This document shows positions 44,622 to 53,040 of a stretch of DNA of 64,000 bases, piece after piece. The stretch comes from Bacterioplanoides pacificum (GTDB taxonomy: Bacteria; Pseudomonadota; Gammaproteobacteria; Pseudomonadales; Oceanobacteraceae). The stretch's first letter is position 1; each line of letters starts with the position of its first letter. The stretch spans positions 62,001 to 126,000 of the forward strand of contig NZ_JBHRYB010000025.1 in assembly GCF_042648445.1 (NCBI RefSeq), written 5' to 3'. The notes beneath the pieces were generated by a model. The model worked only from the letters and a program-made list of their open reading frames with translations, was not told the DNA's origin and ran no database searches. The position numbers and the translations under genes were made by a program.

Positions 44622-44925
44622 AGCGAAAACCCTGGAACTGACCATCCTCGACCGCGATTACCGCGTCAATTGTCCCGATGGTGCCGAGGTTGAACTGCGC
44701 AATGCCGCCCGCTATCTGAATGAAAAGATGGTGGAAATCAAAAACGCCAGCTCCACGGCCGGGAAAGTGCTGGGCACCGACCGCATCGCAGTAATTGCCG
44801 CACTGAACATCGCCCACCAGCTGCTGGAATTGCAGCAGGATCATCAGGGCCGTTACGAGCGACTGGATAAAATCCATCAGTTGATTGATGACGCACTGGA
44901 TAAAGAATCTCAGCTGGAACTGTAA
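44614..44925 (+). CDS. zapA: Cell division protein ZapA
   Basis: Binds and bundles FtsZ protofilaments at the Z-ring. It has 103 residues (E. coli 109). The globular head has LELTILDRDYRVNCPDGAEV and RNAARYLNEKMVEIKNAS; the C-terminal coiled coil includes IAVIAALNIAHQLLELQQDH. The start is GTG at 44614, inside the end of the upstream gene; ribosome reinitiation is likely. 6S RNA and fau follow, as in E. coli. Confidence 0.95.
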   Translation: MAKAKTLELTILDRDYRVNCPDGAEVELRNAARYLNEKMVEIKNASSTAGKVLGTDRIAVIAALNIAHQLLELQQDHQGRYERLDKIHQLIDDALDKESQLEL

Positions 44926-45024
44926 CCTGCCTTTCTCATAATTTTTTCCGGGTCAAGTCAAAAAAGCCTTATTTTTTAGTGTTTTTTCGCCCTGCGGACG
45001 GATCTCAAGCGCTGTTGCTTTTGT

Positions 45025-45030
45025 TATACT
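45025..45030 (+). promoter_or_regulatory. -10 element of the 6S RNA promoter
   Basis: TATACT, 7 nt before the deduced 5' end of 6S RNA, preceded by TGT. No good -35 hexamer at optimal spacing is seen. Confidence 0.5.
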
Positions 45031-45036
45031 GGCGTC

Positions 45037-45214
45037 GCTCCCTGGGGTGTTAGCCAGTCAATAAAGACCTGAGCCGATGCTTTTTATTATGGAAGGTTCA
45101 TTCGCTGATGTGTGCATGTCCGCTCGACGGAAAGCCTGATTCAGTGTCTGGCCTGCCACCTTGGACCACAGGGTTCAAGGCCTTTATTTATGACAGCGGC
45201 ACAGTGGGGAGCCC
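45037..45214 (+). ncRNA. ssrS: 6S RNA
   Basis: Binds the sigma-70 RNA polymerase holoenzyme as an open-promoter mimic and restrains transcription in stationary phase. Terminal strands pair (GCTCCC at 45037-45042 with GGGAGC at 45207-45212). Conserved pieces are CCTGAGCCGAT, GTGTGCATGTCCG with matching CGGAAAGCCT, and CACCTTGGACC...GGTTCAAGG. The central bubble with a pRNA-type template region follows. Position between zapA and fau is that of E. coli ssrS. The length of about 178 nt is near the usual 183. Ends are set by pairing, so they may be off by a few nt. T-rich sequence follows. This explains the 349-bp gap 44926-45274. Confidence 0.9.
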
Positions 45215-45274
45215 TGTTTCTTTTTCCTGTTATCAGCTGCTACCTCTCTCAGAACTCGCTGAGCCACCATCACC

Positions 45275-45853
45275 ATGAATAAATCCGACCTTCGCAAACT
45301 GATCCGTAACAAGCGTCGCCGCTTACCGCTGGCTGAGCGTCGCCGGGCGGCCCGCCAGCTGCTCTGTCAGTTACATCAGTCGAGTCGTTTTCTGGCAGCC
45401 CGGCGGGTCGCCCTGTACCTCGCCAACGACGGTGAAATCGATCCGCAGTTTGTGATCGACGATCTGCAACAACGCGGCAAACAGGTACTGCTGCCGGTAT
45501 TACACCCGCTGAAAAGCGGCCAGCTGAGTTTTGTCCGGTTGCATAAAAACACCGTAATGCGCCGCAACCGTTATGGCATCAGCGAACCGGACTTTCGCCA
45601 TGGCCAGCGGGTCAACCCGCGCTTTATCAGCGTGATTTGCCTGCCACTGGTGGCGTTTGATGAACAGGGCAACCGCCTGGGCATGGGTGGCGGCTATTAC
45701 GACCGCAGCCTGGCATTCAGTCACCAGAGCGGACAAAAACCGGATCTGATTGGCTGTGCTTATGAGTTTCAGCAGGTGCCACAACTGCCGGCAGAAGCAT
45801 GGGATATCCCACTGCATGCCATCGCTACCAATGGCCGGTTCCGACAGTTCTGA
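45275..45853 (+). CDS. fau: 5-formyltetrahydrofolate cyclo-ligase
   Basis: ATP-dependent conversion of 5-formyl-THF to 5,10-methenyl-THF. It has 192 residues (E. coli YgfA 182). It begins NKSDLRKLIRNKRRRLPLAE, with LYLANDGEIDP in the middle, and the signature VICLPLVAFDEQGNRLGMGGGYYDR near residues 120-148 (ATP/substrate binding). The order zapA-ssrS-fau is conserved; the fau transcript probably extends from the 6S RNA promoter as in E. coli. Confidence 0.95.
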   Translation: MNKSDLRKLIRNKRRRLPLAERRRAARQLLCQLHQSSRFLAARRVALYLANDGEIDPQFVIDDLQQRGKQVLLPVLHPLKSGQLSFVRLHKNTVMRRNRYGISEPDFRHGQRVNPRFISVICLPLVAFDEQGNRLGMGGGYYDRSLAFSHQSGQKPDLIGCAYEFQQVPQLPAEAWDIPLHAIATNGRFRQF

Positions 45854-45879
45854 TTAAGACTGGAATAACGCTGACGAGG

Positions 45880-46005
45880 TCAGCGGATACTGCTTTCTGA
45901 AGCGATGACGCTGGCAGAACGTTTTTCTTCTGCGGTCATGCCTGTGATCGCGGCCCCCAATGCCACCACCATTGCCAACAGGACTAATACATCCGGCTTC
46001 TTCAT
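45880..46005 (-). CDS. Small single-pass membrane protein, 41 residues
   Basis: A 41-residue open frame beginning MKKPDVLVLLAMVVALGAAI, a short charged start then one hydrophobic helix, followed by a hydrophilic tail with EEKRSASVIASESSIR. A GGGAG ribosome site lies 6 nt before the ATG, and the composition is typical of real small inner-membrane proteins. It is the best coding candidate in this gap; a 65-codon frame over the same bases in another phase has no ribosome site and odd composition. It sits downstream and convergent to fau. Function unknown. Confidence 0.6.
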   Translation of the reverse strand: MKKPDVLVLLAMVVALGAAITGMTAEEKRSASVIASESSIR

Positions 46006-46196
46006 TTTTACTCCCCAGTTTAATGCCCGGTGCATGATCGTTATTTGCCATGCGGTTTATTATTTATCCGGGGCCACATAACACCCCGGCCAATATTCTT
46101 AGTCGTCGTAGTGACAGTACGATGATACTCTGTGAAAGCTGAGCGATAATTCGTCAGCAAATGTCAGACCACTCTGCCTCTAACTGCAACAAGCTT

Positions 46197-46667
46197 ATGA
46201 AATACTGGTTACTTAAATCCGAGCCCGACGCTTATAGTTATTCTGATCTCGAAAGCGCGCCGAATCAGCGCACATTATGGGACGGAGTACGTAATTATCA
46301 AGCGGCAAAGCTGCTGAAAAATGAGATGCAGGTTGGAGATCTGGCATTTTTTTACCATTCCAGCTGCAAAGTTCCGGCGGTTGTGGCGTTGTGCCGCATA
46401 ACCCGCACCGGTATTACCGACCCAACCAGCCTTGACCCGCAATCGCGCTATTACGATCCTAAATCCAGCGCCGAACAGCCTCGCTGGATAACCGTTGAAG
46501 TTGCAGCGGATGCGCCATTGCCGCGAGCGGTTTCCTTAAAAGAGCTGAAACAGCAGCCGGAACTGCAGGATATGGTATTGCTGAACAATGGCCGCTTATC
46601 GGTGCAGCCGGTAAGCCCGCAGCAGTGGCAGTTTATTCTGCAACTGGCACACAACAGCAGCCACTGA
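46197..46667 (+). CDS. EVE (PUA-like) domain protein
   Basis: A 156-residue protein that is a single EVE domain, a PUA-like fold that binds modified bases in several contexts. It starts MKYWLLKSEPDAYSYSDL, the family's usual N-terminus, so the ATG at 46197 is chosen over an ATG 12 codons upstream. Also WDGVRNYQAAKLLKNEMQVG and PRWITVEVAAD. This YTH/EVE-type domain could read modified nucleic acid. Located as a housekeeping-like gene near fau, as in other gammaproteobacteria. Confidence 0.92.
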   Translation: MKYWLLKSEPDAYSYSDLESAPNQRTLWDGVRNYQAAKLLKNEMQVGDLAFFYHSSCKVPAVVALCRITRTGITDPTSLDPQSRYYDPKSSAEQPRWITVEVAADAPLPRAVSLKELKQQPELQDMVLLNNGRLSVQPVSPQQWQFILQLAHNSSH

Positions 46668-46675
46668 AATGGCGG

Positions 46676-47125
46676 CTAAAGCGCCATATACTGTTGCCGC
46701 TCACCGTCCTGAATGGTTTGTGCCTGATGCATCAGATCGGCCGTATCCAATAACGAGTGGCCCGACTGAATTACCCCCTGTCGTATCTTCCAGAAGGTCA
46801 CCGCGTTCAGTGCAATCATTCTATCGGTGGGTTCAAACCCCATCAGCGGCTTTACCAGCGTGCCACTGAAAGTGGACTGACTGACCACCTGATTGCCTTC
46901 CGCCACCAGCTCATCCACCGCAATCGTGAAATCGTCAAAAGCGTCCTGAATGGTCTGCACCACCACCCCCATATTCTGCAGCGTCATCGGTTTATCGATC
47001 ATGCTGGCATGGTAAGTAAATTCCGGTGCCGCTAACGAGCGTGCGAGATTAAAACGTTTCTGATTCCAGGTCAGTTCGATAAATTGGCGAATCAGTTTTT
47101 TATTATTGTTGCTTCGTTCTTCCAT
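46676..47125 (-). CDS. SnoaL-like (NTF2-fold) protein
   Basis: A 149-residue protein resembling SnoaL/ester-cyclase family: KLIRQFIELTWNQKRFNLAR, YHASMIDKPM, ELVAEGNQVVSQSTFSGTL and a HSLLDTADLMHQ end. The NTF2-like fold is suggested by the helix-then-sheet pattern. Substrate and reaction unknown. Monocistronic and convergent with the EVE gene (8 nt apart). Confidence 0.8.
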   Translation of the reverse strand: MEERSNNNKKLIRQFIELTWNQKRFNLARSLAAPEFTYHASMIDKPMTLQNMGVVVQTIQDAFDDFTIAVDELVAEGNQVVSQSTFSGTLVKPLMGFEPTDRMIALNAVTFWKIRQGVIQSGHSLLDTADLMHQAQTIQDGERQQYMAL

Positions 47126-47158
47126 GGGATTCCTCTGCTTTCAACTTCCGTGTTAACA

Positions 47159-47175
47159 GCGACCTTCCCGGTCGC
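47159..47175. other. Short hairpin between hydrolase and SnoaL-like genes
   Basis: GCGACC/GGTCGC with TTCCC loop lies before the SnoaL gene's start on the minus strand and after the end of nothing on plus. It is too weak for a confident terminator. Confidence 0.3.
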
Positions 47176-47199
47176 TTCCCTGTACATCTGTTTACCGAA

Positions 47200-48204
47200 T
47201 CAGCCCAGATTCAGCCAGTCCGCCACCTGCTGATAAATACGGGCGCGGTTCTGCACCGATTCGTTCACCAGATGGTGTTGCCCGCCAGGCAACATCAACA
47301 CCTGCCGATGGGGGAACTTTTGCGACAGGATGGACAGATTATGACACCAGTCCACGGTGTTGTCTGCGTCCCCCTGTATGATATTGAGGGCCACTTCACA
47401 CGTCGGCCGTGCTTCGATGTAGGGAATCCACTGACGCAATGCACCAACCCAGCGCACACTCAGATGACGCGGCTGCAACGGGTCCTGTTCGGCAATAAAT
47501 TTCAGGAAGCGGGCGTCAGCGGAGTTGGGATTAAACTCACGTTTCACCCGCCGCAGGACCAGGCTGAGAATGCTGTGTAACAGGCGACCGCGGCGCCAGC
47601 CTTTCGGCCGCACCAGCGGTGCAAATAACGTCACCGCCTGAAATGGCGACTGCGCCTGAGTCAGCTGACGCTTAAGCAGATAATTGATGGCGATCGCGCC
47701 GCCGGTACTCTGGCCAAACAGATACAGCGGGGCAATTAAGTGTGCCTGTACCTGCTGCAACACCAGGCTGAATATTTCGTCATATTGCTGAAAACTGTCG
47801 ATCGCAGCCCGCTCGCCGGATGACAAACCATGGCCGGGTAAATCAAAAATGACCACGTCCAGCTGCTGACGCAGACAAAACTCAATCAGTGAGCCATAAA
47901 TACCCGTGTGATCGTAATAGCCATGCACAATCAGCGCCGTGCCACGGGCCCCGGGCTGACGCCACAACTGCACGGCAATGTCATACACCTGAGTGTGTAA
48001 CATACCGGCAAAATGGCTGACCTGCGCCAGACCGTCAAAATCGAGCTGGTAGTGACGCCGATAGGCCTGCCATTGCTCGCTTTCGGCCAGGCCGGGTGCC
48101 TGCCACTGCAGCTCCGGGATTTCCTCAATCAGGGATTCCCGGCTCCAGCCGCTGTCGGATTGCTCGACATCCACCACGTCTCTCCAGGCAAACGATAAGT
48201 TCAT
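47200..48204 (-). CDS. Alpha/beta hydrolase, lysophospholipase-like
   Basis: A 334-residue serine hydrolase. Oxyanion region ALIVHGYYDHTGIYG, the nucleophile elbow LFGQSTGGAIAINYL (Ser in GQSTG), the acid near NIIQGDADNTVDW and the His in LPGGQHHLVNES complete the triad. The extra N-terminal segment (1-75) and cap resemble PldB/monoglyceride-lipase types. No signal peptide. It starts 6 nt... upstream neighbour folA stops at 48211, so the gene follows thyA-folA closely on the minus strand and may be part of that transcript. Confidence 0.87.
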   Translation of the reverse strand: MNLSFAWRDVVDVEQSDSGWSRESLIEEIPELQWQAPGLAESEQWQAYRRHYQLDFDGLAQVSHFAGMLHTQVYDIAVQLWRQPGARGTALIVHGYYDHTGIYGSLIEFCLRQQLDVVIFDLPGHGLSSGERAAIDSFQQYDEIFSLVLQQVQAHLIAPLYLFGQSTGGAIAINYLLKRQLTQAQSPFQAVTLFAPLVRPKGWRRGRLLHSILSLVLRRVKREFNPNSADARFLKFIAEQDPLQPRHLSVRWVGALRQWIPYIEARPTCEVALNIIQGDADNTVDWCHNLSILSQKFPHRQVLMLPGGQHHLVNESVQNRARIYQQVADWLNLG

Positions 48205-48210
48205 AACGGT

Positions 48211-48741
48211 TTAATCCGCCATCGCGCTAACAGGTTCATACACGTTAAAACTGTAGGCATAAGGATTCGGGCCTGTGGCGGCAAAATCTTCTCCCGCCAC
48301 CTTCTTCCAGGCGTCGCGGTCGAATTCCGGGAAGCGGGCATCACCGTCAACGACGGCGTGTACCTCGGTAAGATACATACGATCCACCAGCGCTAACGCC
48401 AGGCTATAAATTTCCGCCCCGCCAATAATCATAGCCTCCTGCTGACCGTCGATCAGGCAAATATGCTCTGCCAGCTCACGCGCGGCTTCCAGGCTGGACA
48501 CCACTTTCACACTGTCGTTGGCAGCCGGCGGCTGATAGTCCGGCTGCCGGGTGATGATGATATTACTGCGCCCGGGCAGTGGCCGGCCGATACTCTCGTA
48601 GGTTTTACGGCCCATGATCACCGGCTTGCCCAGCGTGACCTGTTTAAAATATTTCAGATCATTGGGCAGATACCAGGGCAGTTTATTATCGCGGCCGATC
48701 ACACGATTTTCGGCCAGCGCAACGATCAGGGAGAGCTTCAC
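48211..48741 (-). CDS. folA: Dihydrofolate reductase
   Basis: Reduces dihydrofolate to tetrahydrofolate with NADPH. The start is taken at GTG 48741 (M KLSLIVALAEN), giving 176 residues; a TTG at 48765 would add eight. Substrate site: VIGRDNKLPWYLPNDLKYFK (with the catalytic Asp in PND). NADPH site: VIMGRKTYESIGRPLPGRSN and MIIGGAEIYSLALALVDR. It follows thyA (118 nt, with a hairpin between), so the two folate-cycle enzymes are together. Confidence 0.95.
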   Translation of the reverse strand: MKLSLIVALAENRVIGRDNKLPWYLPNDLKYFKQVTLGKPVIMGRKTYESIGRPLPGRSNIIITRQPDYQPPAANDSVKVVSSLEAARELAEHICLIDGQQEAMIIGGAEIYSLALALVDRMYLTEVHAVVDGDARFPEFDRDAWKKVAGEDFAATGPNPYAYSFNVYEPVSAMAD

Positions 48742-48803
48742 AGGATTATCCGCTTGGTTGAACAAAAAGCAGATGATAACGAGCAGACGACGGAAATGTA
48801 ACT

Positions 48804-48834
48804 CACGGATAACACCAGTGCGCTGTTATCCGTG
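48804..48834. other. 11-bp perfect inverted repeat between thyA and folA
   Basis: CACGGATAACA/TGTTATCCGTG around a 9-nt loop. On the minus strand no T-run follows. It could be an attenuating or stabilising structure between the co-directional genes thyA and folA. Confidence 0.45.
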
Positions 48835-48858
48835 TCATCCGGGGGCGGATCGGCGGCG

Positions 48859-49653
48859 TTACACCGCCACCGGCGCTTTGATATGTGGGTGCGACTCATA
48901 ACCCACGATTTCAAAATCATCGAATGTGTAATCGAAGATAGAGTCCGGCTTACGGCCGATTTTCAGCTGCGCCAATGGCAGCGGTTCACGGCTCAGTTGC
49001 AGATCGGTTTGTTCCAGATGGTTGGCGTACAGATGTACATCACCACCGGTCCAGACAAAATCTCCTACCTCTAAATCACACTGCTGCGCCACCATATGTA
49101 CCAGCAGCGCATAGCTGGCGATATTAAACGGCACACCGAGGAAAATATCGGCACTGCGCTGATACAACTGACAGGACAGCTTGCCATCGGCAACGTAGAA
49201 CTGGAAAAACGCATGACACGGCGGCAGCGCCATATTGTTCACTTCGGCCACATTCCAGGCACTGACGATTAAACGGCGCGAATCCGGGTTGTTGTTAATC
49301 TGCTCCACCACCTGGCTGATCTGATCGATATGACCACCATCCGGGGTTGGCCAGGAGCGCCACTGCGAACCGTACACCGGGCCCAGGTTACCCTCTTCAT
49401 CGGCCCATTCATCCCAGATGGAAACGCCGTTCTCTTTCAGATAACGGATATTGGTATCACCACTTAAAAACCACAGCAACTCGTGAATAATGGAGCGCAG
49501 ATGCAGCTTTTTGGTGGTCACCAGCGGGAAACCTTCACTGAGATCAAAACGCATCTGGTAGCCAAAACAGCTGTACGTGCCGGTACCGGTACGATCCTCT
49601 TTGAAGGTGCCGTTTTCGCGTACATGACGCATCAGATCCAGATATTGTTTCAT
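48859..49653 (-). CDS. thyA: Thymidylate synthase
   Basis: Converts dUMP to dTMP with methylene-THF. It has 264 residues, identical in length to E. coli ThyA. The catalytic Cys146 is in LPPCHAFFQFYV, the dUMP phosphate arginines in RTGTGTYSCFGYQMRFDL and QRSADIFLGVPFNIASYALL are present, and HLYANHLEQTDLQL is at the expected place. GAGAG ribosome site. It follows lgt by 17 nt, the usual lgt-thyA pair. Confidence 0.98.
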   Translation of the reverse strand: MKQYLDLMRHVRENGTFKEDRTGTGTYSCFGYQMRFDLSEGFPLVTTKKLHLRSIIHELLWFLSGDTNIRYLKENGVSIWDEWADEEGNLGPVYGSQWRSWPTPDGGHIDQISQVVEQINNNPDSRRLIVSAWNVAEVNNMALPPCHAFFQFYVADGKLSCQLYQRSADIFLGVPFNIASYALLVHMVAQQCDLEVGDFVWTGGDVHLYANHLEQTDLQLSREPLPLAQLKIGRKPDSIFDYTFDDFEIVGYESHPHIKAPVAV

Positions 49654-49670
49654 GGTGTACTCTCAGTCGA

Positions 49671-50480
49671 TTAAGCGGTTTTGGCCGGGTTGTTAGCACC
49701 GCGATAAGCCCAGACCATAAAAGCGATGCCGATAACAATCATCGGCAGGCTCAATAACTGCCCGCGGCTCATCCAGCCAAACAGATCAAAGCCGATGTGG
49801 GCATCGGGTTCGCGGAAGAATTCAGCAATGCTGCGGAACAGGCCATATCCTATCAGAAAAGCGGCGCCAACGGCCTTCTGCGGCCGTGGCTTACTGGAAA
49901 ACCACCACAAAATAACGAACAGTAAAAAGCCTTCCAGCGCCGCCTGGTACAACTGTGACGGATGGCGCGGTAAATCGCCGGCACGCGGAAATACCATCGC
50001 CCAGGGCACTGATTGCGGATCGGCTATCCGGCCCCACAGTTCACCGCCAATAAAGTTACCGATACGGCCAAACATCAGCCCCAGCGGTACAAACGGCGCA
50101 ACAAAATCACCAACATCAAAGAAATTCTTTTTGTATTTATGGCCGAACCAGGCCAGTGCCAGTAATACGCCCAACAGTCCGCCGTGGAACGACATACCAC
50201 CTTCCCACACCCGCAATAACCACAACGGATCTTCCAGAAACTGCGGGAAGTTATAAAACAACACATAACCACAGCGGCCACCCAGAATAACCCCCATGGC
50301 GCCGAAAAAAATCAGGTCAGACACCTGTTGCGGCGTCCAGCCGGACTCCGGCCGCTTGGCGCGCAAATTCGCCAGCCACCAGCTGGTACCAAAGGCCAGC
50401 AGATACATCAGGCCATACCAATGGATTTTCAGCGGCCCGATGGCGATAGCAACCGGGTCAATTTCAGGGTAAGTCAGCAT
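49671..50480 (-). CDS. lgt: Prolipoprotein diacylglyceryl transferase
   Basis: Inner-membrane enzyme that attaches diacylglycerol to the lipobox cysteine, the first step of lipoprotein maturation. It has 269 residues. The Lgt signature GRIGNFIGGELWGR, the essential His in GGMSFHGGLLGVLLA and multiple helices (7 in the family) are seen. The ATG at 50480 with an AAGGAT site and MLTYPEIDPVAIAIGPLKIHW matches the family N-terminus; an upstream in-frame ATG adds 18 unlike residues. It serves the several lipoproteins in this window. Confidence 0.95.
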   Translation of the reverse strand: MLTYPEIDPVAIAIGPLKIHWYGLMYLLAFGTSWWLANLRAKRPESGWTPQQVSDLIFFGAMGVILGGRCGYVLFYNFPQFLEDPLWLLRVWEGGMSFHGGLLGVLLALAWFGHKYKKNFFDVGDFVAPFVPLGLMFGRIGNFIGGELWGRIADPQSVPWAMVFPRAGDLPRHPSQLYQAALEGFLLFVILWWFSSKPRPQKAVGAAFLIGYGLFRSIAEFFREPDAHIGFDLFGWMSRGQLLSLPMIVIGIAFMVWAYRGANNPAKTA

Positions 50481-50557
50481 AACAACATCCTTGCAGCGGG
50501 ATCTGGTGGTCAGTATGACGGCCAAATCCGGCAATTTTATGAATCAGAGAAACCGGA

Positions 50558-51349
50558 TCAGGACAATAAGAAGCGCAATCCAACCACAACCAATAACAGC
50601 GCGAAGGCTTTTTTCAGTAATTTTTGGTCAAGCTTATGAGCCAGCCGGGCACCCACTTTGGCACAGGGCACACTGGTTAACACAATGCCCACAATCGCCG
50701 GCCAATATAAAAAACCCGTAGTCCACTGGGGTAACCCTGCCTGATCCCAGCCGGCAAACACATTACTGATGGCGCCGGTTAATGCGATCGGTAAGCCACA
50801 GGCGGCTGACGTCGCTACCGCCTGGCGCATCGGGATCTGCATCCAGGTTAAATACGGCACGGTGAAGGTGCCTCCGCCAATACCAAACCAGGAGGAGCCA
50901 AAACCAACCACACCACCCGCCGTAACCAGGCCGGCGTTCCCAGGGCGCGAGCCATCGCGTTTCGGATCCAGGCCAAAAAACATTTTAATTGCCACTAATA
51001 AAGCAAACACACCGATGATTTTTTGCAATACCGGGCCGGGCACACTGGTAATCAGAGAAACACCGAGCGCGGTGCCGACAATAATGCCCACGCTCATCAT
51101 GGCCACCAATGACCAGTCCACCGCGCCATTTTTGTGATGCTCACGTACCGAGCTGATGGAGGTAAACACAATCGTCGCCAGCGACGTTGCTACCGCCATA
51201 TGGGTTAACACCGCTTCGCTGATGCCCTGTGCAGCAAAGGTCAGCACCAGTACCGGCACAATCACCATACCGCCACCAATACCAAATAAACCGGCTAACA
51301 AACCCGCGACCGCACCGACGGCCAGAAACAATAAAAATGTCATAATCAT
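50558..51349 (-). CDS. TauE/SafE-family sulfite/anion permease
   Basis: A membrane protein with about eight helices, roughly 263 residues from ATG 51349. The family glycine-rich motifs are GLLAGLFGIGGGMVIVPVL and GFGSSWFGIGGGTFTVPYL, one in each half. The start is chosen so the first helix follows MIMTFLLFLAVGAVAG; ATG 51343 and ATG 51373 are alternatives. Family members move sulfite, sulfoacetate or are uncharacterised (YfcA-like). Upstream of lgt in the same direction; 77 nt gap. Confidence 0.9.
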   Translation of the reverse strand: MIMTFLLFLAVGAVAGLLAGLFGIGGGMVIVPVLVLTFAAQGISEAVLTHMAVATSLATIVFTSISSVREHHKNGAVDWSLVAMMSVGIIVGTALGVSLITSVPGPVLQKIIGVFALLVAIKMFFGLDPKRDGSRPGNAGLVTAGGVVGFGSSWFGIGGGTFTVPYLTWMQIPMRQAVATSAACGLPIALTGAISNVFAGWDQAGLPQWTTGFLYWPAIVGIVLTSVPCAKVGARLAHKLDQKLLKKAFALLLVVVGLRFLLS

Positions 51350-51388
51350 CACACGCGCTTCAGGGGCGGGCATTATGCCCTGAAAGCC

Positions 51389-52423
51389 TTACCCGGCTCC
51401 AGTTTCGTCATCCGACAACACCATCGGCCTGCCGCTCCGGGCATCAATCCGGCCCAATGATGGGCCCTGGTATTGATTGAGAATCAACTGAACAACCGCT
51501 TCACCGTACTGATCAAACCAGAACTTTCCCATGTCGCGGATGCGCGCAATATTATCCCGGGTAACACAATCCATCGCCTGCTGCGGCGGATTCGGCAAGC
51601 CGGGCTGGGTGGCTAATTCGCTATCGACCCGGATATAACTGCCCGGCCGGGTAATGGTTTGCGCCTGATAAGCAACAATACGCTCATCCGACAGCACACT
51701 CATAATCTGACCTTTAAGCGCCCACTGAATAGCACCCCAGCGTTGCGACGCTTTACCATTAATCGCAGCGGTGCGGTGACCGGTGCCAATCGACAGCAGC
51801 CGCATCTGATCAATCGAGGTTTGGTAGCGCCGGCGCGCTTCGGCAATGGCGCACAAAGCGGGATTATTCGCCACCACACCACCATCAATTAACCAGCGCT
51901 GTGTCGTGTTTATATTAACTGCCGCAGTAGGAAAGAACGTCGGAGCTGCCGAGGTCGCATCAACGACCTGAGTGCACAATAACGACCGGTGGTCAGACTC
52001 AGTGGATTTAATCACCAGCGGCGTACGGGCTTTAACGTCATAAGAAACCACCAATGCTTCTTTTTCATCAGCGACATCACCGAGACGCGCCTCAGAAAAA
52101 ATTTGTGTCAGCACTTCAAGCTTGCCCTGACGCTGATATTTGGGCCGCAACACACCACCCATAAATGGCCAGCGGCTGTTATGCCGGAACAAACGCGCGG
52201 CATTCACCTCACCGTGCAGATAATTAATTTCATCCAGGCTTTTATCTGTGCAGGCCAATGCCAGAGCAATAGTGCCACCGGCACTGGTTCCGGCAAAAAA
52301 ATCGACTTCGTCACGCAGCGTTTTACCCGAACGCTGCAGCTGCTGTTCTATCAGAGACAGAAATTCAGTGGTGGCTGCAGCACGGGCACCACCACCGTCG
52401 AGAGAGAGAATTAATTTCTTCAT
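51389..52423 (-). CDS. Patatin-like phospholipase
   Basis: A 344-residue lipid acyl hydrolase. The Ser-Asp dyad is intact: the oxyanion DGGGARA (residues 9-15), nucleophile Ser in FFAGTSAGGTIALAL and Asp in WLIDGGVVANNP. No signal peptide, so it acts on the inner leaflet from the cytoplasm. The ATG at 52423 overlaps the stop of the zinc-ribbon/YbjQ gene as ATGA, indicating coupled translation. In CBASS such enzymes (CapV) are effectors, but no nucleotide cyclase is next to it. Bases look less AT-rich than its partner's. Confidence 0.88.
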   Translation of the reverse strand: MKKLILSLDGGGARAAATTEFLSLIEQQLQRSGKTLRDEVDFFAGTSAGGTIALALACTDKSLDEINYLHGEVNAARLFRHNSRWPFMGGVLRPKYQRQGKLEVLTQIFSEARLGDVADEKEALVVSYDVKARTPLVIKSTESDHRSLLCTQVVDATSAAPTFFPTAAVNINTTQRWLIDGGVVANNPALCAIAEARRRYQTSIDQMRLLSIGTGHRTAAINGKASQRWGAIQWALKGQIMSVLSDERIVAYQAQTITRPGSYIRVDSELATQPGLPNPPQQAMDCVTRDNIARIRDMGKFWFDQYGEAVVQLILNQYQGPSLGRIDARSGRPMVLSDDETGAG

Positions 52424-53007
52424 TGAGGTGAAGCAACAACAGCAGTTCCAGAAGCAACAAGCATCATAAGCCCGTTTTTTCCCGACCCTGTAATTTCTTG
52501 GTAGTCTAAATCCACACAGATAACAGCATTTGCACCAGCACAATAAGCTTCGATTTTAAGTTGCTCAAGAACTTCTTTTCTTGCGTCTCTTAAAACCTTT
52601 TTCATTGTTTCACTTTTCCCACCAAATATATCCCTTACCTGAACCATTACATCCTTAAATACATTAACGCCATAAACAACTTCTGACGTTATAATTTCTA
52701 TCTCCTTAATAATATCCATTTTCGATATTTGGAATGATGTTGTCAGGATCACTGACTCGGAAATCTTAGAAAGTTCTTCTTTAGAAAAACAACTCCAATC
52801 ACCGCTATCTTTAGCCATTTCCAGCCTATTCTGCAACTCTGACTCTTGAATTCTTAGTTCATTATCTCTTTTGGCTTTCTCCCGGCTAACCTTCTCCCTG
52901 TGACGCTCAAGGTCTTCACTATCAATAGGTCTTTTGCACTTCCAGCAAAAGTTGTCAGTTACTTTATTGAAACAACCACATTTAGGGCATTCAACTTTTT
53001 CGATCAC
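52420..53007 (-). CDS. Zinc-ribbon plus YbjQ (DUF74) domain protein
   Basis: A 195-residue protein. An N-terminal zinc ribbon has Cys7, Cys10, Cys21 and Cys24 (CPKCGCF, then FCWKCKRP; Cys12 is extra). A charged helical stretch spans about 28-65. A YbjQ/DUF74 domain (about 86-193) shows TSEVVYGVNVFKDVMVQVRD, the IFGGKSETMKKVLRDARKE motif and AGANAVICVDLDYQEI. YbjQ proteins form pentamers with a possible metal or ligand site. The gene is clearly AT-rich compared with its neighbours, suggesting transfer. It is coupled to the patatin gene; together they form a candidate sensor-effector pair. Confidence 0.85.
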   Translation of the reverse strand: MIEKVECPKCGCFNKVTDNFCWKCKRPIDSEDLERHREKVSREKAKRDNELRIQESELQNRLEMAKDSGDWSCFSKEELSKISESVILTTSFQISKMDIIKEIEIITSEVVYGVNVFKDVMVQVRDIFGGKSETMKKVLRDARKEVLEQLKIEAYCAGANAVICVDLDYQEITGSGKNGLMMLVASGTAVVASPQ

Positions 53008-53040
53008 ACGATATTCCTTATCAAAATATGACTATTAAAA

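Noticed and set aside
45854..46051. A 65-codon frame on the minus strand after fau
   Set aside because: No ribosome site and odd Gly/Arg/His composition; the overlapping 41-residue frame is better supported.
51389..53007. Patatin pair as a CBASS operon
   Set aside because: No CD-NTase, Cap2/Cap3 or HORMA/TRIP13 genes nearby; only the effector-like enzyme is shared.
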